Shown here: one piece after another, positions 40,031-49,742 of the stretch
Layout of the letters: each line of letters starts with the position of its first letter
Numbering within the stretch: position 1 is the first letter of the stretch
Source of the DNA: CAXMQZ01 sp963719055
Lineage (GTDB): Bacteria > Acidobacteriota > Thermoanaerobaculia > Multivoradales > JAHEKO01
Length of the DNA: 64,000 nt
Assembly: GCA_963719055.1 (NCBI GenBank)
Contig: CAVRAU010000013.1
Span: 25,344 to 89,343 of the forward strand
Reading direction: 5' to 3'
Notes under the pieces: generated by a model
The model's database searches: none
The model's input: the letters and a program-made list of their open reading frames with translations, nothing else
What the model was told of the DNA's origin: nothing
Program-made: the position numbers and the translations under genes

Positions 40031-41086
40031 CTAGACCCCTGAATGATTGAAGCGGCTGGTCTCCGCCCTCGTAGGTCGTCGAGTTGGTTGGCGCCGACTC
40101 TGGCCGGGCGTTGATCCAATAGCGATACTGATGGCGAGTCTGTAGTGGCCGGCCTCGGGCGGGGGTACAGCCTTGGCAGCTCCATGGAGATCGCCAGAGA
40201 ACGGAGCGATCCCATGCGGTCGCCGACAGGACGGCACGGAGGCCGGCCGCTTCAAGGGGTCCAGGTAGGTGGAGCGGGCACTTCGCAGGGAGCCGGGGTA
40301 GAGGGTGCCTTCGGCGATGAGACGGGCGTCGCCGGTGAGCGACCAGAGGTGATCGGAGTCCGACGATCGAGCTGGGCCGACTTCGAGCTCGAAGCCGCCC
40401 AGGGTTTGTGCCCGGACCGGCAATTCGAGGGCATTGGCGGCCAATCCTGCAGCCGTCGAAGCCATCACACCCGAGCCGCAGGCCAGGGTCTCGGCTTCGA
40501 CCCCGCGCTCGAACGTGCGGATCTCCAGCCGCTGGCGCTCGACAAAGCGCACGAAGTTGATATTGGCGCCCGCCTCACCCCATTGCCTGTGTCGACGCAG
40601 AACCGGTCCCAGGTCTGCCACCGGAGCGGCAGCCAGAGATTCAGGCCAGGGCAGAACAAAATGGGGAACACCCACCGTGAGACGCCAGCCGGGATAGGCC
40701 CGTCCGCCGTGATCCAGTTCCAGCGGTCGAGGAGTTTCGGGTTGCTGGATCTCCACCGAGACCGAGCCTGACTCCGACACCCGCCCGCGGATTTTGCCGA
40801 TATCGGTCTCGATATCGATGATCTCCTCACCCCATCCCAGGTGAGCGGCGAGACGAACCGCGCAGCGCGTGCCGTTCAAGCACAGCTCAGCCCGGTGGCC
40901 GTCGGCATTGAAGTACTCCATGGCGATGGCTTCGGGACGTCTTCTCAGGATGAACAGACCGTCGGCGCCGGCAGACAGTCCACGCCGGCATAGCGCTTGG
41001 ATCTCCTCGGGTTGTGGCTCGCGGGCGGCCTCGACCAGGGCCAGAAAGTCATTACCGCCACCGGAGAGGCGGAAGAACCGCGTCAT
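40031..41086 (-). CDS. dapF: Diaminopimelate epimerase, with a non-conserved C-terminal tail
   Basis: 351 residues as read, versus about 275 for the family. Converts LL- to meso-diaminopimelate for lysine and peptidoglycan. The N-terminus FFRLSGGGNDFL, GADGLFIL and the catalytic thiols, Cys in AELCLNGTRC and Cys in LACGSG, are clear, as is GANINFV. The first site reads CLNG instead of the usual CGNG. Recognisable sequence ends near LIAEGTLYPGS (about 40270); the ~80 residues after it are basic and proline-rich and are probably read-through after an indel. Its ATG overlaps the FnIII lipoprotein stop (ATGA). Confidence 0.85.
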   Translation of the reverse strand: MTRFFRLSGGGNDFLALVEAAREPQPEEIQALCRRGLSAGADGLFILRRRPEAIAMEYFNADGHRAELCLNGTRCAVRLAAHLGWGEEIIDIETDIGKIRGRVSESGSVSVEIQQPETPRPLELDHGGRAYPGWRLTVGVPHFVLPWPESLAAAPVADLGPVLRRHRQWGEAGANINFVRFVERQRLEIRTFERGVEAETLACGSGVMASTAAGLAANALELPVRAQTLGGFELEVGPARSSDSDHLWSLTGDARLIAEGTLYPGSLRSARSTYLDPLKRPASVPSCRRPHGIAPFSGDLHGAAKAVPPPEAGHYRLAISIAIGSTPGQSRRQPTRRPTRAETSRFNHSGV

Positions 41087-42301
41087 GGAACCCGGACTTC
41101 GATCTCTTCGCTGGCGGCGCTCAGGTTGCCGTCGCCGTCCACGGCCAGGATGTAGTAGCGGTACGTCAGACCGGAAGCCAGCTCACGATCGAGATACTCG
41201 GATCCTACGACCAGCTCCGAGTTGATGGCTCGGAAACTCTCGGTCGGATCTTGTCTGTAGATCCAATAGCCCTGGGTGTCAGGGGAGGACGAGGGTTGCC
41301 AGAGCAGTCTCACGCGGCCGGTCTCGGGCAAGGCCACGACATCCGTCGGGATGGCGGGTGGAAAACGGTCCTTGTAGTCCACTTCGTGCTCTGCGGCGAC
41401 GGCGCTCTCCACGATGGGCTCGAGATTACCGACACTGGTCACGGTGTAGATGTATCGGTCCCCAAACAACGCCGAACGATCCAGGTAGCTCCCCAGGTCC
41501 TCACGGGCTTTGTACAGGGGTTCCGAATAGTCGCGGACCTTGGCATTTCGACGGTATACGCGATAGCCGATCGCGTCTTCGATGACCTCCCAGTCGACCT
41601 GCACACCGTTGGGCGTCGCCTCGACCTTCAGGTTGCTGGGCGCGGCAGGCGGCGTCCTGGGATAGAGCTTGACCAGGTTGGAAAAGGGCGAGACGAGTTT
41701 CTTGTCGGCCAGAGAGCGGGCGCCGAAGACGAGAATCTCCTCTTCGTCACTACCTTGGGTCACCTCATCGAGAGGGATCCTGATGAAAAGCTGATCGCCG
41801 ACGACGACCGAGTCGAGCTCAGAGCCCGGCCGCGTATAGACCAGTTGCGCCGCGGCGGCGAAATCTCTGGCTCTTGACCTCGATCAAGGATTCCTTCTGT
41901 TCCTCCTCCTCATCTTCGCCCGCCGCAGTGGAGGGCAAGCTGAACAGGCTGGCTTCGGGCTCCTCGGTCTCGGGCTCTTCGATCTCGGGCTCCTCGACCT
42001 CGACTCCTGCTGCCTCGGTTGGCTCGGTCTCCATATCCGCTTCGGTTGCCTCGACAAACGTCGAGAGGATCCGCGACATCCTCCAGATCTCCATAGCCTC
42101 CAGCTCATCGATGGGTAGGCCACCGAGCGTGACGCTGGGATAGGACATGGTGAGGATGACCTCCTGGCCTCGTTGCAGGATCTCGAGGTCGCTGATGGGG
42201 GCCGGGATCTTGCTCGGCGGCGGCTTGGGCGGCTCTTTGTGGCCGCATGCCGGTACCAAGGCGGCGACCAATAGCAGAAAGACGAGTTTTCTAAAGAACA
42301 T
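41083..42301 (-). CDS. Fibronectin type III lipoprotein (one frameshift)
   Basis: About 405 residues. MFFRKLVFLLLVAALVPACG is a lipoprotein signal with the lipobox VPAC. The N-terminal part (PISDLEILQRGQEVILTMSY) is a degenerate FnIII domain with a very acidic, Glu-rich insertion (about residues 85-145, EVEEPEIEEPETEEPE). After a frameshift near 41845, two clearer FnIII domains follow: PPAAPSNLKVEATPNGVQVDWE with YRVYRR, and VVALPETGRVRLLWQPSSSPDTQGYWIYR, ending EEIEVRVP. Probably an outer-membrane-anchored adhesion or scaffold protein. It overlaps hslU by 11 bp and dapF by 4 bp, so its synthesis is coupled to both. Confidence 0.8.
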
Positions 42302-43658
42302 AGCGAGTCAGGTCCTGATCCTTGACGATATCGGCTACAGCCCGGCGGACGTAGGCAGCGTCGATGTTCACCTGCATACCCTCCATATCCGGAGCCTCGA
42401 AGGACACTTCATCCAGAACCCTTTCGAGCAGGGTCGCCAACCGGCGGGCACCGATATTCTCGGTTGTCGAGTTGACTTCTACGGCGAGCCTGGCGATCTC
42501 GTGGATGGCGTCTTCGGAGAACTCGACGCTCAAGCCCTCGGTGCCGAGCAGCGCCGAGTACTGCTTGGTCAGGGCGTTCTTCGGCTCGGTGAGGATGCGG
42601 ATGAAATCGTCTTCGGAAAGGGCTTGGAGCTCGACTCGGATCGGGAAGCGTCCCTGGAGCTCGGGGATGAGATCCGAGGGCTTGGATGTGTGAAAGGCGC
42701 CCGCGGCCATGAAGAGGATGTGATCGGTCTTCACGGCGCCATACTTGGTGGCTACCGTGCTGCCCTCGACGATCGGCAGCAGATCCCTCTGCACCCCTTC
42801 TCTCGACACGTCGGGGCCCTGGCCGCTGTCATGGCCGGCGATCTTGTCGATTTCGTCGAGGAATATGATGCCACCCTGCTCGACGCGCAGACGGCCGTCG
42901 CGGGCCACTTGCTGCCGATCGATGAGCTGTTCAGCCTCTTCCTGCTCGATGATATCCCTGGCCTCGGCGACCGTGACCCACTGCTTACGGCGCTTGCCAA
43001 AGAAACCGGGCAGCATCTCCTTGATATTGATACCGACTTCTTCCACACCTTGGGGTGTGAACATCTCGAAGCTCGGGGTGGAGGAGTCCTCGACCTCGAT
43101 CTCCACGCTGCGCTCATCCAGCGCCCCGGCGCGCAGCTTCTGCCGGAACTTCTCCCGCGTGGTGTCGGGCTCCGAGGTGTCGGTGCTGGGCGTGGCCAGA
43201 GGCGCGGGGATCAGCAGCTCCATGAGCCGCTCCTCGGCGCGTTGCGCTGCCGCTTCCCGCACCGACTCACGCTTCTCATCCTTCACCATTCCCACGGCCA
43301 CTTCCACCAGGTCTCGCACCATCGATTCCACATCGCGGCCGACGTACCCCACCTCGGTGAACTTGCTGGCCTCCACCTTGCTGAAGGGGGCCTTGGCCAA
43401 TCTGGCCAACCGCCGAGCGATCTCGGTCTTGCCGACACCGGTCGGGCCGATCATGAGGATGTTCTTGGGCATGACCTCTTCGGCCAGGCTGGGTTCCAGT
43501 TGCTGGCGACGCCAGCGATTGCGCAGCGCGATGGCCACGGCCCGTTTGGCGTCGTGCTGACCGACGACGAACTTGTCGAGCTCGGTCACGATCTGTCGCG
43601 GCGTCAGATCTTCCAGACGCAGTTCGTTCTGCTCCGCAGTGAGCTCATCGAGCGCCAT
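42291..43658 (-). CDS. hslU: ATP-dependent protease ATPase subunit HslU
   Basis: 455 residues, intact. AAA+ unfoldase that feeds the HslV peptidase. N-terminus LTPRQIVTELDKFVVGQHDAK, Walker A MIGPTGVGKTEIARRLA, pore-loop motif TEVGYVGRDVES, Walker B GGIIFLDEIDKI, the I-domain between, and the HslV-contacting C-terminal tail DQDLTRYVL. ATG at 43658, with hslV ending 4 bp before it. Confidence 0.98.
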   Translation of the reverse strand: MALDELTAEQNELRLEDLTPRQIVTELDKFVVGQHDAKRAVAIALRNRWRRQQLEPSLAEEVMPKNILMIGPTGVGKTEIARRLARLAKAPFSKVEASKFTEVGYVGRDVESMVRDLVEVAVGMVKDEKRESVREAAAQRAEERLMELLIPAPLATPSTDTSEPDTTREKFRQKLRAGALDERSVEIEVEDSSTPSFEMFTPQGVEEVGINIKEMLPGFFGKRRKQWVTVAEARDIIEQEEAEQLIDRQQVARDGRLRVEQGGIIFLDEIDKIAGHDSGQGPDVSREGVQRDLLPIVEGSTVATKYGAVKTDHILFMAAGAFHTSKPSDLIPELQGRFPIRVELQALSEDDFIRILTEPKNALTKQYSALLGTEGLSVEFSEDAIHEIARLAVEVNSTTENIGARRLATLLERVLDEVSFEAPDMEGMQVNIDAAYVRRAVADIVKDQDLTRYVL

Positions 43659-43662
43659 GGTC

Positions 43663-44199
43663 TTAGAGTTCCTCGACAGTCAGGTGGTCGTTCGTGTAGA
43701 CGCAGATGCGGGCAGCGATCTTCATCGCTTCGTGGACGATGTCCTTGGCTGACATGGGGGTGTGCTCCAGCAGGGCCCGGGCCGCAGCCGTGGCGTAGTT
43801 GGCACCCGAACCGATGGCCAAGACGCCATCCTCGTCGGGTTGCATGAGGTCCCCGTTGCCGGAGACGAGAAAGCTCTCCTGTTTGCCGGCCACGATCATA
43901 TGGGCTTGCAGCTGTCGCAGCACCCGGTCGGTGCGCCAGTCCTTGGCGAGCTCGACCACGGCCCGCTCGAGATTGCCCTGGAATTCGTCGAGCTTGGACT
44001 CGAAGCGCGAGAAGAGCGCCAGTCCGTCTGCCGCGCCGCCGGCGAATCCCACGAGGACCTCACCCTTTCCTGCCCGCCTGACTTTCTGGGCTGTCGCTTT
44101 GATCACGGTGTCATTGAAGGTCACCTGGCCGTCGCTGGCCATGCAGGTCTGGTCGTCGCGTCGAACCATCAGAACGGTCGTGGCTTTGAAACTACTCAT
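43663..44199 (-). CDS. hslV: ATP-dependent protease peptidase subunit HslV
   Basis: 178 residues, intact. Threonine peptidase of the HslVU complex. The catalytic N-terminal Thr appears at TTVLMVRRDD, with SDGQVTFNDTVIKATAQKVRR and FAGGAADGLALFSRFE confirming the family. It begins MSSFKA before the TTV motif, so a six-residue propeptide must be removed to free the active-site Thr; many HslV proteins have only Met or a very short leader. ATG at 44199 is the best start; the longer frame to 44373 is the shadow of the preceding gene. The end of the PH-like gene overlaps this start. Confidence 0.96.
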   Translation of the reverse strand: MSSFKATTVLMVRRDDQTCMASDGQVTFNDTVIKATAQKVRRAGKGEVLVGFAGGAADGLALFSRFESKLDEFQGNLERAVVELAKDWRTDRVLRQLQAHMIVAGKQESFLVSGNGDLMQPDEDGVLAIGSGANYATAAARALLEHTPMSAKDIVHEAMKIAARICVYTNDHLTVEEL

Positions 44200-44754
44200 G
44201 GGCTGAGGATTGTAGCAGGGGGAAGGCCGCCATTTGCTCGAAAGCCCGTGTGAAGTCGACGGGCTGATCTGGTGTGACCACCAGTCTCGCTCCGAGACCC
44301 TGAATGAACAAGGCGTGGCGAAGGTCTGAAGCATAGAGATCGAACTCTCCCAGCTGGCGAGAGTCGAAGCCACCCGATCCGGCGACGATGCCGCCCGCCG
44401 AGGCCAGTCCCTCGAGGTGGCCGATCTCTGTCAGCGGTGAGGGTCCGTACCTGTGGCGCCCTCGATGGGCACCTCGATGAGCTGGCGCGGGGTCTGGATG
44501 ACCAGTTGACCCGGCTCGAGGATCAGTTTTCTGGGTCGCAGATCGTTGCTCATCCGCCATGCCACTCCCACCACCGCTGCCACTGCCAGAGCCAGCAAGC
44601 CGGGAAAGAAGGGGCCAGAGAACCAGGAAGCGATGGCGGCCAGAATCATCAGGATAGCCAGAATCGCGAACAGCCAGCCCAGCCGCCGAAGTCCGACCGC
44701 GATGGTGCCGCCCGGCGTGCTGGTGAACTCGATCGAGTCGGGGACAGGCTTCAT
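44192..44754 (-). CDS. Membrane protein with PH-like domain (one frameshift)
   Basis: About 187 residues. Two hydrophobic segments near the N-terminus (GWLFAILAILMILAAIAS and FPGLLALAVAAVVGVAW), then a beta-rich C-terminal region: LRPRKLILEPGQLVIQTP, LGEFDLYASDLRHALFIQ and GARLVVTPDQPVDFTRAFE. The last motif matches bacterial PH-like domains (bPH family), where YATD..AVLI and TPDDPEAF are common. Single-base frameshift near 44450. It overlaps xerC by 4 bp (ATGA) and hslV by 8 bp, so it is firmly inside the operon. Function unknown. Confidence 0.65.
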
Positions 44755-45674
44755 TTGGAGGGGTTCCGAGCCCGCGGATGGGACTCGCGATAGGTCTTCA
44801 GCAGTCTGTCGATCTCCACGTGGGTGTAGCGCTGCGTCGTCGACAGCGAGCTGTGTCCCAAGAGCTCCTGGATCGTGCGGAGATCGGCTCCACTTTCCAG
44901 CAGGTGCGTGGCAAAGGTGTGGCGCAGTGTATGGGGATGGACGCCGGAAGCCAAGGCCGCGTCGTCGACATAGCGGTCGAGGATCCGACGCACCGAACGC
45001 ACCCCCAGTCGGCCGCCTCGGTAGTTGAGGAAAACCGGCTCATCAGAGCCGGGAGATCTCTTGCGGATGCCTTCCCATGCCTCCAACCATCGCTGCAGGG
45101 CCTGGGCCGCAGGCTCGCCAAAGGGAACCATCCTCTCCTTTCCACCCTTACCCCTTACCCGCAGGGTTCTGGCATCTAGCTCCACATCATGCCAGTCGAG
45201 TCCGGTCAATTCGCTGACGCGGAGCCCTGAGGCGTAGAGCAGCTCCAGCAGTGCCAGGTCGCGGCGCTGCAGCGGCTGGTCACCGGCGGCGGCGTCGAGC
45301 AGGGTCTCGATCTCACCCGGTCGCAGGTGTCTGGGCAGGCGGCGCGGTTGTTTTGGACTCCGGATCGAGGTGGCAGGATTGTGTTCGAGGAGTCCCTCTC
45401 GACAGGCGAATTTGAAGAGACCGCGCAGCGAGGAGAGGCTTCTCGCCTGGCTGCGTTTGCCGACGCCTTCCCTGGCCTGAGCCGCGACAAAGGACCTGAC
45501 GGCCAAAGAATCGATTTCCGAGGGGCGAATCCTCTCGGCCTTCTTGCCAAGAAAATCGTGGGACAGGAACAACAGGAATCGATCCAGGTCACTCGCGTAG
45601 GCTCGCAAAGTGTGTGGCGAGAGAATTCTCTCGTCGGCTAGGTGCTCGAGGTAGCGGGCGATGAGGTCGCGCAA
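44751..45674 (-). CDS. xerC: Tyrosine recombinase XerC
   Basis: 307 residues, intact. Resolves chromosome dimers at dif with XerD. The N-terminal SAM-like domain starts YLEHLADERILSPHTLRAY. The catalytic residues are Arg in YASGLRVSELTGLDW, Lys in RVRGKGGKERMVPF, HTLRHTFATHLL, His in LGHSSLSTTQRYTHV and the nucleophile Tyr in RYTHV. Start is TTG at 45674 with GAGGAG 5-6 nt upstream; no ATG fits better. Its start lies inside the trmFO 3' end (37-bp overlap). It is the housekeeping type, not a phage integrase. Confidence 0.95.
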   Translation of the reverse strand: MRDLIARYLEHLADERILSPHTLRAYASDLDRFLLFLSHDFLGKKAERIRPSEIDSLAVRSFVAAQAREGVGKRSQARSLSSLRGLFKFACREGLLEHNPATSIRSPKQPRRLPRHLRPGEIETLLDAAAGDQPLQRRDLALLELLYASGLRVSELTGLDWHDVELDARTLRVRGKGGKERMVPFGEPAAQALQRWLEAWEGIRKRSPGSDEPVFLNYRGGRLGVRSVRRILDRYVDDAALASGVHPHTLRHTFATHLLESGADLRTIQELLGHSSLSTTQRYTHVEIDRLLKTYRESHPRARNPSK

Positions 45675-46999
45675 GGAATCTCCTCGGTTTCTACTCGGTG
45701 GCGCTGTGCCCAGGCGGTCAGGTCTGTCCAGGCGCGTTCCGCGTAGGCCTGCCGGCGCTGGCGTTTGGGGACCCTCTCTCCCAGGTCCGTGAAAAGACCA
45801 TAGTTGATATTAGCCGGTTGGAAGTGCTTGGCCGCCGATTCGGTCAGGTGGCGGGTCAGTGCTCCCAGGGCCGTGGTGGCTGGAAAAGCCTCCGGTACCG
45901 GCCCACGTCGCTCCAAGGAGGTGAAGAGGGCCGTTGCCAGACCGCTGGCCGCCGACTCCAGATATCCCTCGACACCCGTGATCTGGCCCGCGAGACGGAT
46001 TCGCGGCTCCGAGCGCAGCCGATAGAGGGAGTCGAGATGTCGAGGTGAGTTGATGAAGGTGTTGCGGTGCACCTGGCCCAAGCGGATGAACTCGGCACGG
46101 GCGAACCCGGGGAGTCGGCGGAAGACCCGCTTCTGCTCGGGCCATTTCATGCGGGTTTGGAAACCTACGAGATTGAGATGATCACGGGACAGACTCTCGC
46201 GGCGGAGCTGCACCACCGCGTAGGGACGGTGTCCGTCGGGTGCATGTAGCCCGACTGGTTTCATGGGCCCATAACGGAGGGTGTCCACCCCTCGTCGAGC
46301 CAGCTCCTCGATGGGTAGACAACCCTCGAAGAAGAGATGCTGCTCGAAGTCATGAAGGGGTGTCAGCTCGGCTTCCATCAGGGCCTGATGGAAGTCCAGA
46401 TAGGTCTCCTTGTCCAGGGGTGAGTTCAGGTAGTCCTGGCCGCCCTTGCCGTATCGGGAGGCCCAGAAGAGGTCGGACATCTCGAGGCTTTCGCCAGCGA
46501 CGATGGGGGCGATGGAATCGTAGAAATAGAGGGACTCTTCACCGAGCCGTGCGGCCAGGGCTTGGGCGATCGGGTCGGAAGTCAAGGGCCCGGTGGCGAT
46601 GACGACATCGCCATCGGGGATGGCTGTGGCCTCTCGCCGACGTATTTCGATCTCAGGCATCGATTCGAGTGCCGAGGTGACTGTGCTGGCAAACCTCTCG
46701 CGGTCCACTGCCAGCGCGCTGCCTGCCGGCACGGCCGCGGAGCGCGCCGCCGCGATGATCAGTGAGCCAAAGCGTTCCAGCTCTCTTTTCAGCAGCCCCG
46801 CGGCATGGAAAGGGTCATCGCTGCGCAGGGAGTTGCTGCAGACCAGCTCGGCAAACTGATCGGTGGCGTGGGCGGGGGTCTTCTTGACCGGGCGCATCTC
46901 CCAGAGCACCGCGGGCACGCCGCGGCGCCCCAGCTGGTAGGCACACTCGCTGCCGGCCAGGCCTCCACCGACAATGTGGACGGGCGAAGTCACTTTCAC
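45638..46999 (-). CDS. trmFO: tRNA m5U54 methyltransferase TrmFO (folate/FAD-dependent)
   Basis: 453 residues, intact. Forms ribothymidine at position 54 of tRNA using methylenetetrahydrofolate and FAD. FAD-binding start VHIVGGGLAGSECAYQLGRRG, then VLWEMRP, FAELVCSNSLRSD with the catalytic Cys region, SRYGKGGQDYLNSP, GPMKPVGL and the C-terminal HFQPANINYGLF. ATG at 46999. The last ~12 residues overlap the xerC start codon region and look dispensable. Confidence 0.95.
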   Translation of the reverse strand: MKVTSPVHIVGGGLAGSECAYQLGRRGVPAVLWEMRPVKKTPAHATDQFAELVCSNSLRSDDPFHAAGLLKRELERFGSLIIAAARSAAVPAGSALAVDRERFASTVTSALESMPEIEIRRREATAIPDGDVVIATGPLTSDPIAQALAARLGEESLYFYDSIAPIVAGESLEMSDLFWASRYGKGGQDYLNSPLDKETYLDFHQALMEAELTPLHDFEQHLFFEGCLPIEELARRGVDTLRYGPMKPVGLHAPDGHRPYAVVQLRRESLSRDHLNLVGFQTRMKWPEQKRVFRRLPGFARAEFIRLGQVHRNTFINSPRHLDSLYRLRSEPRIRLAGQITGVEGYLESAASGLATALFTSLERRGPVPEAFPATTALGALTRHLTESAAKHFQPANINYGLFTDLGERVPKRQRRQAYAERAWTDLTAWAQRHRVETEEIPCATSSPATSST

Positions 47000-47026
47000 T
47001 GATTATAGGGGGGGTCGGGGTGTTGC

Positions 47027-49657
47027 CTACTTACTGCGCCGTCGGCGACCTCGCTTGGGCTTCTTGCCGTGCTCGTTGAGGATGCGTACTGCTTCCGGAC
47101 GATCGAGCTCTTCGGCAGCGGTCCCCTTGGGCAGCGAAGCGTTGAGCTCGCCATTGGTGAGGTAGGGCCCATAGGGTCCGTCCATCAGCTGGATCTTGCC
47201 CGCCTCGCCTTCGCCAAAATCCCGGAGCGCCTTGCGGGTGGCTCGACGCTGACCGCGTCTTGCCTTGGGTTGCGCCAGAATCTCGAGAGCCCTGGCGAGC
47301 TCCACCGCATAGATGTCATCAGTCGCCGGGAGCGAGCGAGTCTCGGAACCGCACTTGATATATGGGCCGAAGCGGCCGGAGGCAGCGATGACCTCTTCGT
47401 CGTTGTCAGGATGGACACCCAGAGTTCTGGGGAGCGACAGCCACTTGAGCGCCAACTGCAGCGTCGCCTCCTCCTCGGGCGTGTCCTTGGGAAGCGAGGC
47501 ACGTTTGGGCTTCGGCTCTTTGCTGCCCCGAGCCGGGGTCTCGCCGAGCTGGACGTAGGCACCGAAACGCCCATGAGCCAGATAGATGGGCTCGCCACTG
47601 TCCGGGTGGTGACCCAACAATTGAGCCCCTTTGCTGGCTTTCTCCAAGAGCTGCACGGCTGCTTCGAGAGTCAAGTCGGCGGGCGGTACGTCATCGGGGA
47701 CGGATGCGGCGAGCTTCTCACCGTTGTCCCCGTCCTGCTGGAGATACGGGCCGTAGCGACCGACCCGGACGACAATGGGTTTGCCGCTCTCCGGATTGAC
47801 TCCGATCTCGATCCGCGGAAACTCGATCTTGGGTTCCTGTTCGGCGATCTGAGCCTCCAGACCGTTGCCCTTGTCCGCCTCGCCGAAGTAGAAACCGTGC
47901 AGGTGCTGCTGCCAGTTCAGCTGGCCCTCGGCGATCTCGTCGAGCTGCTGCTCCATTCTGGCGGTGAAATGGACATCCACCAGATCCCCGAAGTGCTTTT
48001 CCAGGAGCTCGGTCACGGCAAAAGCGGTAAAGGTGGGGATGAGGGCGTTGCGTTGTTTGACGATGTACCCTCGCCGCTGGATGGTGTCGATAATCGAGGC
48101 ATAGGTAGAGGGTCGACCGATACCCTCGGCTTCGAGCTTTTTGACCAGGGTGGCCTCGGTGTAGCGAGGCGGCGGCGAGGTGTCGCGCGATTTCGGCTCC
48201 AGGTTCAACGGCTGGAGCTTCTCCTGCTCTGCCAGGGCAGGTAGCAGTGTTTCCTGATCGGATATCTCGGCCTTTCGGTCGTCGGAGCTTTCCACGTAGA
48301 CCTTGAGAAAGCCGGCGAATTCGATGGTGGTTCCGGTTGCCGAGAACAGACCCTGTACGTCGGCATCCGAGGCGGGCGCCGTGATCTCCACCAGGGTTCG
48401 CTGCAGATGGGCGTCGGCCATCTGGCTGGCCACGGTGCGCTTCCAGATCAACTCGTAAAGGCGCAGTTCATCGGGTTGCAGGAATTGCCGCAGCTGGTCG
48501 GGTGTGCGCGAGATCTCGGTGGGGCGGATGGCTTCGTGGGCCTCCTGGGCCATCTTGCTCTTGGTCTTGTATCGACGTGGCCCCTGGGCGTAAGCGTCGC
48601 CATACCGGCTGCGAATCACACCCTGTGCCTCCTGCAAGGCTCGCTCCGCAAGGGTCACGGAGTCGGTTCTCATATAGGTGATCAGACCGACCCGATCGCC
48701 ATCGAGATCGATGCCCTCGTAGAGACGCTGTGCCACGCGCATGGTGTGCCGGGCGGTGAATCGCAGTTTGCGATTGGCCTCTTGCTGCATGGAGGAGGTG
48801 GTGAATGGAGGTGCCGGGCGCCGGACGAGGGGCTTGACTTCCACCGAAGAGACTGTCCAGGGCTCACTCCAACCGGCCATGAGATTCGCTACTTCTTCTT
48901 GGTTGCGGATCCAGATCGCTCGCGAGCTCTTCTTGAGCTCGCCGCTGTCCGGGTCGAAGTCCTGGCCGGTGGCGACCTTGTGGTCACCAATCCTCACCAG
49001 GCGCGCGGTGAAGCCCAGACCTTCCTTCTCGAACTCAGCTTCCACGTCCCAGTAGTTGGCGGAGAGGAACTTGCGGCGGTCGCGCTCTCTATCGACACAC
49101 AGGCGGACAGCGACGCTCTGTACCCGCCCGGCGGACAGACCGCTCTGTACCTTCTTCCAGAGAACGGGTGACAACTCGTAGCCGAAGAGCCGGTCGAGGA
49201 TGCGCCGACTCTCCTGGGCTCGCACCAGGTGGGAATCGATGTCTCGGGCATTGACCAAGGCCGCGTGAATCGCCTCATCGGTGATTTCGTGAAAGACGAT
49301 TCTGCGCACCGGAACCTCGGGCTTGAGGATCTCGACGACATGCCAACTGATGCTCTCGCCTTCCCGATCTTCATCCGTGGCCAGCAGAAGCTCGTCGGCC
49401 TTCGACAACGCCTCCTTCAGGCGCTTGATGTGCTTCTTCTTGTCATTCGGAATGACATACAGGGGCTCGAAGTCCCCCTGCACATCGACGCCCAGTCGGG
49501 CCCACGGCTCCTTTTTGTAGCGAGCGGGAATCTGGGCGGCGCTTTCGGGGAGGTCCCGCACGTGACCATAACTGGCTTCCACCTGGTAGCCCTCGCCGAG
49601 GATACGCGACAGAGTCTGGGCTTTGGCAGGCGATTCGACGATGACGAGTGTAGACAT
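47027..49657 (-). CDS. topA: DNA topoisomerase I
   Basis: 876 residues, intact. Relaxes negative supercoils through a transient phosphotyrosine. TOPRIM domain LVIVESPAKAQTLSRILG with ATDEDREGESISWH; catalytic Tyr in LITYMRTDSV; EAIRPT and EGIGRPSTYASII in the core. The C-terminus has no zinc-ribbon cysteines and instead carries four TopoI_C repeats of the type VGRYGPYLQ, HGRFGAYVQL, SGRFGPYIKCG and DGPYGPYLTNG, ending in a basic RGRRRRSK tail. ATG at 49657. It follows dprA and precedes trmFO, a gene order shared by many bacteria. Confidence 0.97.
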   Translation of the reverse strand: MSTLVIVESPAKAQTLSRILGEGYQVEASYGHVRDLPESAAQIPARYKKEPWARLGVDVQGDFEPLYVIPNDKKKHIKRLKEALSKADELLLATDEDREGESISWHVVEILKPEVPVRRIVFHEITDEAIHAALVNARDIDSHLVRAQESRRILDRLFGYELSPVLWKKVQSGLSAGRVQSVAVRLCVDRERDRRKFLSANYWDVEAEFEKEGLGFTARLVRIGDHKVATGQDFDPDSGELKKSSRAIWIRNQEEVANLMAGWSEPWTVSSVEVKPLVRRPAPPFTTSSMQQEANRKLRFTARHTMRVAQRLYEGIDLDGDRVGLITYMRTDSVTLAERALQEAQGVIRSRYGDAYAQGPRRYKTKSKMAQEAHEAIRPTEISRTPDQLRQFLQPDELRLYELIWKRTVASQMADAHLQRTLVEITAPASDADVQGLFSATGTTIEFAGFLKVYVESSDDRKAEISDQETLLPALAEQEKLQPLNLEPKSRDTSPPPRYTEATLVKKLEAEGIGRPSTYASIIDTIQRRGYIVKQRNALIPTFTAFAVTELLEKHFGDLVDVHFTARMEQQLDEIAEGQLNWQQHLHGFYFGEADKGNGLEAQIAEQEPKIEFPRIEIGVNPESGKPIVVRVGRYGPYLQQDGDNGEKLAASVPDDVPPADLTLEAAVQLLEKASKGAQLLGHHPDSGEPIYLAHGRFGAYVQLGETPARGSKEPKPKRASLPKDTPEEEATLQLALKWLSLPRTLGVHPDNDEEVIAASGRFGPYIKCGSETRSLPATDDIYAVELARALEILAQPKARRGQRRATRKALRDFGEGEAGKIQLMDGPYGPYLTNGELNASLPKGTAAEELDRPEAVRILNEHGKKPKRGRRRRSK

Positions 49658-49742
49658 TGGCGGGTACCCTGGTTGGTTGGCCGGCTGGGCAGCAGGTGCG
49701 GGACGTTACCATCCCGTTCGATTCCCCCGCAAGGAGACCTGG

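Noticed and set aside
44751..45674. Tyrosine recombinase as a phage or island integrase
   Set aside because: It lies within trmFO-hslV housekeeping order and has XerC length and motifs; no att sites or phage genes are nearby.
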